Part shown: positions 8,122 through 16,043 of the stretch, piece after piece
How the letters are laid out: each line of letters starts with the position of its first letter
How positions within the stretch are numbered: position 1 is the first letter of the stretch
From: Lutibacter flavus
GTDB taxonomy: Bacteria; Bacteroidota; Bacteroidia; Flavobacteriales; Flavobacteriaceae
Assembly (NCBI GenBank): GCA_945903795.1
Contig: CAMDPE010000002.1
Span: 1-42,913 of the forward strand
Reading direction: 5' to 3'
Length of the DNA: 42,913 nucleotides
Notes under the pieces: model-generated
Databases searched by the model: none
Seen by the model: only the letters and a program-made list of their open reading frames with translations
What the model was told of the DNA's origin: nothing
Translations under genes and position numbers: made by a program

Positions 8122-9546
8122 ATGAATGCAAGTATTTTAGAAATTACAGTAATTATTTTTAATTCATTATTCTTTATTTTTACAATTTTTGCAATTGCCT
8201 CTTATACCATTTTGGCAATAATTTCTGCTTTTGAAACTGTTGAATACATGAAGAAAAACAGTTTTGTTAATTATAATGAAATTTTGTCTTCAATTATTTC
8301 TCCCTCAATTTCAATTATAGCACCGGCATTTAATGAAAGCCTAAGCATTATTGAAAATGTAAGATCATTATTGTCTAGCCATTACGCAAATTATGATGTA
8401 ATAATAGTAAATGATGGAAGCACCGATGATAGTTTGGAAAAACTAATTAATGCCTATAATCTTGTTAAAATAGACTTTTTAATTAATGAAAAGCTGCCAA
8501 CAAAACCAATTAGAAATGGAGTCTACAAATCAATAAATCCTGCATTTGAAAAATTAACCGTTGTTGATAAAGAAAATGGAGGAAAGGCAGACGCGTTAAA
8601 TATGGGCTTAAATATTAGTAAAAATAGCTACGTTTTATGCATAGACGTAGATTGTTTGTTGCTGGAAGATGCTTTACAAAAAATGATTAAACCATTTTTA
8701 GAAGTAAGTGATGAAAAAATTATTGCCACAGGAGGTGTACTTAGAGTTGCAAATTCTTGCAGTATTAAAGATGGAAAGTTATTGGATATAAATTTGCCTA
8801 AAAAAATGATTGAAAGGGCTCAAATTCTTGAATATTTAAGAGCATTTCTTCTAGGTAGAATGGCTTGGAGCAGACTTAATGGTTTGCTTGTAATTTCGGG
8901 AGCTTTTGGGATGTTTGACAAGAAAATTGTAATTGAAGTTGGGGGCTATGACACCAATACTGTTGGTGAAGATATGGAGCTTATTGTTAGAATGAGAAAG
9001 TATATGGAAGAGAAAAAAGAAAAATATAGGGTTGGCTATATACCAGATCCTTTATGTTGGACTGAAGCCCCAGACACTTATAAGACATTAATTTCCCAAA
9101 GGAACAGATGGACAAGAGGAACTATTGAAACCCTTAGAAAACACAGGAAAGTTGGGTTCAATCCAAAATATGGTGCACTTGGACTTTTAAGTTATCCATA
9201 TTGGTTTTTTTTCGAGAGATTGGCACCAGTCATTGAAGTTTTTGGTATTTTATATTTTATTTTTCTAATTGTTTTAGATGATGTTAGGTGGGATTATACT
9301 TTTGCATTTATTAGTGCAGCTTATTTATTTACAGTGCTTTTTACTATTCTGGCAATTTTTTCTGAAGAATTAACTTACCATCAATACAAAAAGAAAGGAA
9401 CAGGTATTAAACTACTCATAACAAGTTTTCTGGAGCCTTTTATTTCACATCCATTTATATTGTATGCTGCAATTACAGGAAATGTAGATTATTATTTAAA
9501 GAAAGAAAAAGGTTGGGGAAAAATGATAAGAAGAGGTTTTTTATAA
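8122..9546 (+). CDS. Processive-type family 2 glycosyltransferase (polysaccharide synthase)
   Basis: This is an inner-membrane GT2 synthase of the NodC/PgaC/BcsA kind, 474 aa. The catalytic signature is complete: VNDGSTDDS with Asp98, DVD at 175-177, the acid motif GED at 282-284, and QRNRW at 326-330. The last motif marks enzymes that extend and hold a growing chain. One membrane helix precedes the domain (about 8-33). About three to four follow it (around 345-378, 383-410 and 425-450). No PilZ domain is attached, so direct cyclic-di-GMP control is not indicated. The gene stands 10 nt before the LTA-synthase-like gene. The sugar donor and polymer cannot be deduced. Confidence 0.9.
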   Translation: MNASILEITVIIFNSLFFIFTIFAIASYTILAIISAFETVEYMKKNSFVNYNEILSSIISPSISIIAPAFNESLSIIENVRSLLSSHYANYDVIIVNDGSTDDSLEKLINAYNLVKIDFLINEKLPTKPIRNGVYKSINPAFEKLTVVDKENGGKADALNMGLNISKNSYVLCIDVDCLLLEDALQKMIKPFLEVSDEKIIATGGVLRVANSCSIKDGKLLDINLPKKMIERAQILEYLRAFLLGRMAWSRLNGLLVISGAFGMFDKKIVIEVGGYDTNTVGEDMELIVRMRKYMEEKKEKYRVGYIPDPLCWTEAPDTYKTLISQRNRWTRGTIETLRKHRKVGFNPKYGALGLLSYPYWFFFERLAPVIEVFGILYFIFLIVLDDVRWDYTFAFISAAYLFTVLFTILAIFSEELTYHQYKKKGTGIKLLITSFLEPFISHPFILYAAITGNVDYYLKKEKGWGKMIRRGFL

Positions 9547-9556
9547 ATGATATTTT

Positions 9557-11995
9557 ATGTACAAAATGAAATATAAAGATTTTATAAATTATAGCTATAA
9601 ATATGTTTGTTTATCATTCTCATTAGTCGCAACGTTTTGGGCAATAAGTTTATTTGAGTTTATTGTATCAGCTTCAAGAAGACTTGAACAAATAAATTTC
9701 CTTAAATTATTATCATATAGATTTATTAATGATTTATGGACTGGTTTTGGAATTGCGTTATTGTTTCTTCCATTATACCTTATGTTTTATTTCATTAAAA
9801 AACCGATTGGAAATATTGTAATTAAGGTGTTATTTTCATTAATTGTAATTGGCCAATTTGCATTGGCAAAATATTACCTTACCACGCTTATAAATCTTGG
9901 AGCAGATTTTTTAGGGTATTCTTTAGGTGATATGTACACTACAGTTATGGCTTCCGAATCTTTGTCGCTTTTGTATTTTTTGCCTTTCATCCTTTTTCCG
10001 CTGCTTTTTTTAGGAATTAATTATGCTTTTAATAAATATACAAATACGCGACATATTTTAATATCGGCAGGTATTTTGATTCTTGTTTTTGGTAGCTCAA
10101 AAATCATTTTTTCCGAAGCATCTGAAACTGTTTATCAAAATAAATTGTATTATTTTGGTGCTGATATTTTTAGGTTTCAACAAGAAAAAAATATAGCGGA
10201 TGCTTATGTTTTATCCAACAGAAATGATTATCCGCTATTAAAACCCTTCCAAAATTCAAAAGATGTATTAGGATCTTTTTTCAATATTAAGGAAGAAAAA
10301 CCGAATATTGTTATCATTATTGTAGAAGGTTTGGGAACTGAATTTGTTGGAGAAAACACCTATAGAGGATTTACGCCTTATTTGGATGCCTTAATTTCTA
10401 AATCGCTGTATTGGGAAAATTTTTTAAGCACAACCGGAAGAACATTTGGCGTATTACCAGCTTTATTGGGTTCTTTGCCTTATGGTGAAAACGGTTTTTT
10501 AGAATCAAATCCTTTGCCCTCACATTTATCACTTATCAGTATTTTAAAAGCGAATAATTATACCACCTCATTTTATACGGGTGATGATTCAAGTTTTGAT
10601 AAAAAAATAAGATTTCTGGAATACAATGATGTTGACCATATTATTGATGAAAATAAATTTGGTCCGGAATATATTAAAACAAAGGAAAATTCGGGCGGGT
10701 TTTCTTGGGGATATCCTGATGATCAAATTTTTAAAAAAATATTGTCAGAATTAGACGGTAAAAAACAGCCGAGATTGGATATTATTATGACGCTCACAAA
10801 TCATGAACCATTCAGTTTTCCATCAAAAAGCAGTTATTTATTAAAAGTTGACTCTATTTTAAATTCAAAACAGCTTTTTGGTGTCAAAAAAAGCGAAATA
10901 TTAGCCAACAAAGATATTTTCGCAAGCTTGCTTTATACGGATAATTCTTTAGAAAACTTTATGACAGAGTATGCTAAAAGACCCGAATATAGCAACACTA
11001 TTTTTATTATTACAGGAGATCACCGTCTTATTCCCATTGCTCAAAAAGATAAATTATGCCGTTTTCATGTACCATTTTTCATCTTTAGTCCAATGTTGAA
11101 ACAACCAGTAAAGTTTAAATCTATTTCCTCCCATTTGGATGTAACGCCAAGTTTACTTTCTTTTTTACTGAACAACTATAAATACAATAAATTAAATGAA
11201 ACCGCTTGGATTGGTAAGGGAATAGATACTGCAAAAGAATTTAGAAACATTCATCAGATTCCTTTAATGCGGAATAAAGGAACGATAACCGACTTTGTTT
11301 ATAAAGATTACTTTTTTGCAGATGGCACATTATTTAAAATAGACGAAAAGTTTGGGATGAACAAAGTGAAGGATGAAAAAATATTGAAAATTATTTCTGA
11401 TTCATTAATTGAGTTTAAAAAGTTAAATGCCTATTTAACTAAGAAAAATCGAATTTTCCCCGATTCTTTAAATATTTATGTAAAAATTATTGCTGAATTT
11501 TCAAAAGAAGAATTAGCAATTATTACTAAATTAATCAACGGGCTTGGTGGTGATGAAATATTCAATTTGGCAAGAGAAAAGGCCTTTGGTAAGGATTATA
11601 AAACAGCCATATTACTTTGTGACTATATTTTAAATGAACGCCCAAATCACGCCGATGCCAGAACATTGAATGGAAGAGTTTTAGCTTGGGATAATAAGTA
11701 CGAACAAGCTGAAGTGGAATTGTTAAGTGTGTTAAAGAGAAAACCTTATTATTCAGATTGTTATTTGGCACTTTTAGATTTGTATTGGTGGTCTAAACAG
11801 GATAAAAAAGCTATAAATATAGCTATGAAAGCTAAGGAAAATGGGATTGATAATGTGGAAATTAGTTTTAAATTGGCACAAGCATATAAAAGGATGAATA
11901 ATTTTCAGAGGGCAAATAAAGTAATAGACAGTATTTTGAAATTGCATCCGAAGAATGAAGCATATATAACTTTTAAAAAATCTTTAAAAAAATGA
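9557..11995 (+). CDS. LTA-synthase/sulfatase-superfamily membrane enzyme with C-terminal TPRs
   Basis: About five N-terminal membrane helices (residues 1-190) lead into a periplasmic alkaline-phosphatase-fold domain of the LtaS/MdoB type (about 245-530). Metal and catalytic positions are visible: Glu257 in IIIVEGLG, the candidate nucleophile Thr296 in TTGRTFG, NHEPF near 415, and Asp488-His489 in ITGDHR. Members transfer phosphoglycerol or phosphoethanolamine to glycans or lipids. The last 150 residues are TPR-like (GRVLAWDNKYEQAE, LAQAYKRMNNFQRANKV), which is not usual for LtaS. The start may be Met1 or Met4. The stop overlaps the YaiO gene by 4 nt (ATGA). I infer that it modifies the polymer made by the GT2 synthase in the periplasm. 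Confidence 0.87.
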   Translation: MYKMKYKDFINYSYKYVCLSFSLVATFWAISLFEFIVSASRRLEQINFLKLLSYRFINDLWTGFGIALLFLPLYLMFYFIKKPIGNIVIKVLFSLIVIGQFALAKYYLTTLINLGADFLGYSLGDMYTTVMASESLSLLYFLPFILFPLLFLGINYAFNKYTNTRHILISAGILILVFGSSKIIFSEASETVYQNKLYYFGADIFRFQQEKNIADAYVLSNRNDYPLLKPFQNSKDVLGSFFNIKEEKPNIVIIIVEGLGTEFVGENTYRGFTPYLDALISKSLYWENFLSTTGRTFGVLPALLGSLPYGENGFLESNPLPSHLSLISILKANNYTTSFYTGDDSSFDKKIRFLEYNDVDHIIDENKFGPEYIKTKENSGGFSWGYPDDQIFKKILSELDGKKQPRLDIIMTLTNHEPFSFPSKSSYLLKVDSILNSKQLFGVKKSEILANKDIFASLLYTDNSLENFMTEYAKRPEYSNTIFIITGDHRLIPIAQKDKLCRFHVPFFIFSPMLKQPVKFKSISSHLDVTPSLLSFLLNNYKYNKLNETAWIGKGIDTAKEFRNIHQIPLMRNKGTITDFVYKDYFFADGTLFKIDEKFGMNKVKDEKILKIISDSLIEFKKLNAYLTKKNRIFPDSLNIYVKIIAEFSKEELAIITKLINGLGGDEIFNLAREKAFGKDYKTAILLCDYILNERPNHADARTLNGRVLAWDNKYEQAEVELLSVLKRKPYYSDCYLALLDLYWWSKQDKKAINIAMKAKENGIDNVEISFKLAQAYKRMNNFQRANKVIDSILKLHPKNEAYITFKKSLKK

Positions 11996-13257
11996 TTTCT
12001 AAAATAGGATTTAAGTTGACTTTAATATTGACATTCTTGTCGATTTTTCAAATTTTTGGCCAGCAAAAAGTTTTTGTGGGAGATCCAGATACTGCATTTG
12101 AAAAGGCTCGCGAACTGGCTTTTAACAATCATAGAAAACAGGCGCAGGATAGCCTTGTTTTTATTTTAACCAAATATCCCGATTATCACGATATTCGTTC
12201 GTTTTTGGCAAGTACTTATTATTGGGATGGAGATTATAAAAATGCAAAAATTGAGTTTTCTTATATTTTAGAAAAGAATAAGCAAAGAAAAGGTGATTGG
12301 ATTGGTGCAATAAATAATGATTTGAGTGCAGATACGCCGTTTAGCGCACTTGATTTGGCTGAGAATGCTTTACAATATTTCCCTAATGATGCTGAAATAC
12401 TTTACTTGAAAGCAAAAGCTCAGGAAAACTCAAATAACCCTGAAGATGCGTTTAGTACTCTTGACCTTATTTTGGCCCAAAATCCCAACGATCAAAAAGC
12501 GATTGATTACAAAAAAAACCTGACCAATACTTTGAGCTATAATACTATAGGAATTAAATCGTCTGTCGATTTATATTCAGGAACTTTTGATCCAATGCAA
12601 TATTACACGTTAAATTATAGCCGAAAAACAAAATATGGCAGCATTACAGGGAAGCTGAATTTTAGTAGAAGATTTAATGATAATGGTGCTCAGTTTGAAG
12701 TAGATATGTACCCTAAAATTACAAAAGGACTTTACGCTTATGTAAATCTGGGATTTTCAAATTCTTATCTTTATCCGGATGTAAGATATGGTGGAGAATT
12801 GTATAAATCATTGCCTAAAAGTTTTGAGGCATCTTTAGGTTTTAGAGCACTTAAATACAATACCACCACTACTATTTACACGGGTTCTGTTGGTTGGTAC
12901 ACAGGGAATAGCTATTGGTCTTTTCGTCCATATTTGACTCCTGGAGATTCAGGAACCAGCAAATCTGGAGTTTTAAATTACAGAAAGTACAGAAGCGATG
13001 CCGATAATTATTTTAGCATTTCTGCAGGAATGGGTTTTTCTCCTGAATTTGAAAGATTTAGTTTGGCAGGGAATGAAGATGCTATAATAAAATTGAAGTC
13101 GCAAAAACTGAATGCTGGCTATTATTTTACTTCGTCAGATAAACAAAATGCTTGGGGGATTTTATTTGGAGTTGCACATCAGGAAATTAGTTTTAAGCCC
13201 GGAAGTTACTTTTGGATTTACTCTATTGGCCTTAATTGGGACCTAAAATTCAGATAA
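11992..13257 (+). CDS. TPR plus YaiO-type outer-membrane beta-barrel protein
   Basis: This is a 421 aa envelope protein. It has a signal peptide (LTLILTFLSIFQIFGQ, cleavage near residue 24). Periplasmic TPR repeats follow (about 30-175; ASTYYWDGDYKNAKIEF, YLKAKAQENSNNPEDAF). A C-terminal region of alternating aromatic strands (about 180-421) ends WDLKFR, as expected for an outer-membrane barrel. The layout fits the YaiO family, found in E. coli next to a GT2 gene. By analogy with PgaA and BcsC, it would carry the polymer across the outer membrane. The gene overlaps the preceding one by 4 nt and lies 1 nt before the CYTH gene. Confidence 0.85.
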   Translation: MISKIGFKLTLILTFLSIFQIFGQQKVFVGDPDTAFEKARELAFNNHRKQAQDSLVFILTKYPDYHDIRSFLASTYYWDGDYKNAKIEFSYILEKNKQRKGDWIGAINNDLSADTPFSALDLAENALQYFPNDAEILYLKAKAQENSNNPEDAFSTLDLILAQNPNDQKAIDYKKNLTNTLSYNTIGIKSSVDLYSGTFDPMQYYTLNYSRKTKYGSITGKLNFSRRFNDNGAQFEVDMYPKITKGLYAYVNLGFSNSYLYPDVRYGGELYKSLPKSFEASLGFRALKYNTTTTIYTGSVGWYTGNSYWSFRPYLTPGDSGTSKSGVLNYRKYRSDADNYFSISAGMGFSPEFERFSLAGNEDAIIKLKSQKLNAGYYFTSSDKQNAWGILFGVAHQEISFKPGSYFWIYSIGLNWDLKFR

Positions 13258-13258
13258 A

Positions 13259-13729
13259 ATGACCAAGGAAATTGAACGGAAATTTTTAGTGATTGGGGAC
13301 TTTAAAAAACACGCCATAAAAAGCCATAAAATATCGCAAGGCTATTTATCGACAGTGCCAGAAAGAACGGTGCGTGTCAGATTACGCGACCATCAAGGCT
13401 TTATCACCATAAAAGGAATAAGCAACGCCCTCGGAACTACACGTTTTGAATGGGAAAAGGAAATTCCCGTGAGTGAAGCTGAAAATTTATTGTTGCTTTG
13501 TGAACCAACAATCATAGAGAAAACAAGGTATATTGTTCCCACAAACGACAACCTGTATTTTGAAGTTGATGAATTTTTGGGAGAAAACAGCGGTTTGTTA
13601 ATTGCCGAAATTGAGCTTCCAAATGAAAATACAAAATTTATAAAACCAAGTTGGCTGGGTGAAGAGGTTACCGGGCAATTAAAATACTACAATGCGCTTT
13701 TGGCTAAAGAGCCATTTAGGGAATGGTAA
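13259..13729 (+). CDS. CYTH-domain (triphosphate tunnel) enzyme
   Basis: This is a 156 aa protein that is all one CYTH domain. The N-terminal ExExK signature is present (TKEIERKF, Glu4-Glu6-Lys8). Further basic and acidic tunnel residues are visible in RTVRVRLRD, FITIKG, FEWEKEIP and YFEVDEFLG. Members hydrolyse inorganic triphosphate or other triphosphates, and a few act as class IV adenylate cyclases. Sequence alone does not say which. It begins 1 nt after the YaiO stop and is the last gene of the operon, so it is co-transcribed with the polysaccharide genes. Its role there is not evident. No terminator hairpin was seen after it. Confidence 0.9.
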   Translation: MTKEIERKFLVIGDFKKHAIKSHKISQGYLSTVPERTVRVRLRDHQGFITIKGISNALGTTRFEWEKEIPVSEAENLLLLCEPTIIEKTRYIVPTNDNLYFEVDEFLGENSGLLIAEIELPNENTKFIKPSWLGEEVTGQLKYYNALLAKEPFREW

Positions 13730-13733
13730 TGTA

Positions 13734-14431
13734 ATAAATCAGGAAAAATTTATTTAATGTTTTATTGAATGTTTGTCGGTTTGTACTAAATCCGATTTGA
13801 GCATAAATTTTATAAATTGTTATGCGTTCGGCTTTTATTTTTTATAATATAAACTTCACCTTCTTGTCCTTCAAAGTCAAATGATTTTAGATAAATCAAT
13901 CCAATTTTTTCTAATACTCTAATTGAACCTAAATTTTCTTTCATTGCTCTTCCAACAATTTCAGTCATCTTATATTTACTAAATCCTAAATTAATACAAG
14001 CCTGGGCTGATTCTGTTGCATACCCTTTATTCCAATGTTTCTTAAAAAATCTAAATCCAATATCATATTCGTCAAGGTTCGGTGTGTATTTTAGTCCACA
14101 CCAACCTAAAAATTCATCATTTGTTTTATTTATCACAGCCCAACGTCCGAAGTCATATTTTTTATAATGGTTGTAATTTGCTAAGAACATCTTTGCATTA
14201 TCGACACTTTCAAAAGGTTCGTCTCCTGTATATTTTATTACGTCAGGATCGAGATTTAAAAGATACGCATTTTCAGCATCGTTAATAGTCATCTCTCTTA
14301 AATAAAGTCGATCTGTTTCTAATATTCTCACTTTATTAATTCCCTATTTTGTTTGTATCCGTTATTCTTTTTACGAGCATTTCCCTGAGTTCTGCTGACG
14401 CATAACACTTGATAAATCAGAATTTATTAAT
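13734..14431. repeat. Direct and inverted repeats bracketing the GNAT gene
   Basis: An imperfect direct repeat flanks this segment: 13734-13758 and 14412-14431 share ATAAATCAG, then AATTTATT and AAT, with small gaps. Inside it, TGTTATGCGT (13818-13827) and ACGCATAACA (14398-14407) form a perfect 10 bp inverted repeat around the GNAT gene. The last codons of that gene lie within the left inverted repeat. The arrangement resembles a single-gene cassette or excision unit, but no integrase or complete attC site is visible. Confidence 0.4.
13810..14331 (-). CDS. GNAT-family N-acetyltransferase
   Basis: This is a 173 aa acyl-CoA-dependent acetyltransferase of the RimJ/RimL-like group. It opens with the typical TDRLYLREM strand. 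The acyl-CoA loop region shows KKHWNKGYATESAQACI (about 113-129). A late RVLEKIGL helix follows (about 152-159). The start is GTG at 14331, needed to keep the conserved ETDRL segment. The substrate is unknown. The C-terminal KSRTHNNL is encoded by the inverted repeat that brackets the gene, so the tail may be acquired. It stands alone between convergent operons. Confidence 0.88.
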   Translation of the reverse strand: MRILETDRLYLREMTINDAENAYLLNLDPDVIKYTGDEPFESVDNAKMFLANYNHYKKYDFGRWAVINKTNDEFLGWCGLKYTPNLDEYDIGFRFFKKHWNKGYATESAQACINLGFSKYKMTEIVGRAMKENLGSIRVLEKIGLIYLKSFDFEGQEGEVYIIKNKSRTHNNL

Positions 14432-14447
14432 ATTCCACCCAAATTTT

Positions 14448-15560
14448 TTAATAATTGCTCATTATAAATTTCGAAACCGGATCAGTTGTAAAGAAACGAT
14501 GTAAAAGAATTGGTTTTTCCTTTGAATTGATCAAGGTTTTTAATGCTGTCAAATCTTTTTGGTCAAAAGATGATTCAATAGGGTAATGAACATAATCCAT
14601 TGGATAATCTGTGAAAAGCTTATTTTCCTTTTCAATCCACGATTTATTTTCAGGATCATCATTTCCAAGAAGAGAAATTACCGTTTTAAAATAATCATTA
14701 AGAACAAACATCATAAACTCATCATCTGTTGGGTAAGGCGTTAAATAAACCCCTTCTTCCAACTTAAAATAATCCCCTCTTGCCCAGGTTTTTTGGTCTT
14801 CCATTCTTCGGCTAAGAGTGGTTCCTTTTGAGTCGCTTTTAACTCCAAATTTTTTAGCTGCCGATTTAAAAATATTGATTCTGTCACGCCCTAAATAGCA
14901 ATGCACATAATAAAGTCCTTTCTCAGTTTCAATAAATTTCTTAGCGTCTTTTAGCGTTTTCTCATTGCCTGAAATCCAAGGCATCATTGGCATATTAATA
15001 ACCTTAATACCATATTTTTCAGCAAGTTTATTTTCATCTTTCATCAAAGCGGGTTCTGCCGGAATTACCATTTCGTGCAATAATGATATGATGCCGTCAT
15101 ATCCTTGTTCTTTTAGGCTTTTTATCATTTCTTCATTAGGATATGCGCCATAAACAAATTCTAAATTTTTGTATTGATCTTCTTTATTTTTAATATTTTT
15201 TGTTGAAATTCCACCTGAATAACTAATTAGCCATTGAGGATTGAAACTAAAAATATAGACAGAAGTGAGCAGAATTATCGTTAATATTCCCGGTATAAAC
15301 CATCTTACAGCCTTACTTTTTGAGCGTTTTATAAGCCAATGGAGGAGAAGGGCAAGTAAAAAAGCGACAATTACATAAACAACAATAATCAGTTTTCCTA
15401 AAATGTTTTCTTGGGACATTTCCATTTCTGTGGAACGGGCGTATTCAGCCAGCCATTTTGAAGGTCCCGCCAATAAAACCCATAATCCCAGTGGAAAACC
15501 AATGCACAACCAAAGATATAAGAATAAGATTATTGACTGAATTTTGTTGTTGTTTTTCAT
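14448..15560 (-). CDS. Membrane-anchored tyrosine-phosphatase-like (CX5R) phosphatase
   Basis: About three membrane helices (around 9-30, 57-78 and 86-106) precede a phosphatase domain. The signature HCYLGRDR gives the catalytic Cys221 and Arg227 of the HCX5R P-loop used by PTP, dual-specificity and PTPMT1-like lipid phosphatases. The MPMMPW stretch at about 193-198 lies where the general-acid loop would be. I saw no obvious Asp there, so the acid is uncertain. The total length is 370 aa. The gene lies 7 nt after the diacylglycerol kinase gene, in the same operon. Pairing with a lipid kinase favours a lipid-phosphate substrate over a protein one (inference). Confidence 0.72.
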   Translation of the reverse strand: MKNNNKIQSIILFLYLWLCIGFPLGLWVLLAGPSKWLAEYARSTEMEMSQENILGKLIIVVYVIVAFLLALLLHWLIKRSKSKAVRWFIPGILTIILLTSVYIFSFNPQWLISYSGGISTKNIKNKEDQYKNLEFVYGAYPNEEMIKSLKEQGYDGIISLLHEMVIPAEPALMKDENKLAEKYGIKVINMPMMPWISGNEKTLKDAKKFIETEKGLYYVHCYLGRDRINIFKSAAKKFGVKSDSKGTTLSRRMEDQKTWARGDYFKLEEGVYLTPYPTDDEFMMFVLNDYFKTVISLLGNDDPENKSWIEKENKLFTDYPMDYVHYPIESSFDQKDLTALKTLINSKEKPILLHRFFTTDPVSKFIMSNY

Positions 15561-15567
15561 CGTTATT

Positions 15568-15957
15568 TTAATTAAAAAGAGAGATTATTTTTGGTAGAAA
15601 TATGATTAAACCTACAATTGCGGCAGCAAAAGCGGCAATTAGCACGCCAGTAGCTGCAAGATCTTTTGATTTTCCTATTCTGTCGCGTTTTTCCATGGAA
15701 ACTTCATCCGCTAAAAATTCAATAGCAGAATTAAATGCTTCCGCAGAAAAAACAAATCCTGAAACAATAAATAGCAATGACCATTCTTCACTTGAAATTT
15801 GAAAGAAAAATCCTGCGATTATGGCAATAATTAAGGAAAAAAGATGGATTCTGGAATTATGTTCAAAACGAAATAACCAAACAAAGCCTTTAAAGGCATA
15901 ACCAAAACTTTCTATCCGTTTTTTAATTGAAAAAGCTTCTTCTTTTTTATTTTCCAT
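15568..15957 (-). CDS. dgkA: DgkA-type diacylglycerol/undecaprenol kinase
   Basis: This is a 129 aa integral membrane lipid kinase with three hydrophobic helices (about 38-58, 60-82 and 100-125). The family core is present: Glu28 region (FRFEHNSRIH), EAFNSAIE at about 73-80, and the late KDLAATGVL. It phosphorylates a lipid alcohol with ATP; in Gram-positive relatives the substrate is undecaprenol. It is the first gene of a two-gene unit with the CX5R phosphatase. A putative -7 box and a hairpin lie in the 86 nt upstream. Confidence 0.9.
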   Translation of the reverse strand: MENKKEEAFSIKKRIESFGYAFKGFVWLFRFEHNSRIHLFSLIIAIIAGFFFQISSEEWSLLFIVSGFVFSAEAFNSAIEFLADEVSMEKRDRIGKSKDLAATGVLIAAFAAAIVGLIIFLPKIISLFN

Positions 15958-15977
15958 AATTCAATATTAACCTTCAT

Positions 15978-15994
15978 AAAAAAGGGAACCTTTT
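15978..15994 (-). terminator. Weak hairpin with T-run (minus strand)
   Basis: On the minus strand AAAAGG and CCTTTT pair around TTC, followed by T residues. It lies about 50 nt beyond the GH16-like gene and between the dgkA -7 box and the dgkA start. It could end the upstream transcript or act in the dgkA leader. Confidence 0.35.
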
Positions 15995-16006
15995 AAAGAT
16001 CAAATT

Positions 16007-16014
16007 CAAATATA
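16007..16014 (-). promoter_or_regulatory. Putative -7 box TATATTTG for dgkA
   Basis: On the minus strand the octamer fits TAnnTTTG and lies 49 nt before the dgkA ATG at 15957. Confidence 0.4.
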
Positions 16015-16043
16015 CATAAATAAATGTATGGAAATAATTTTTT

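Noticed and set aside
8122-9546. Cellulose synthase (BcsA) assignment for the GT2
   Set aside because: There is no PilZ domain and no BcsB or BcsZ neighbour; only the general processive GT2 motifs are supported.
13818-14407. Integron attC sites around the GNAT gene
   Set aside because: The inverted repeats are only 10 bp and lack a full core-site pair; no integrase is seen. Kept only as a cassette-like finding.
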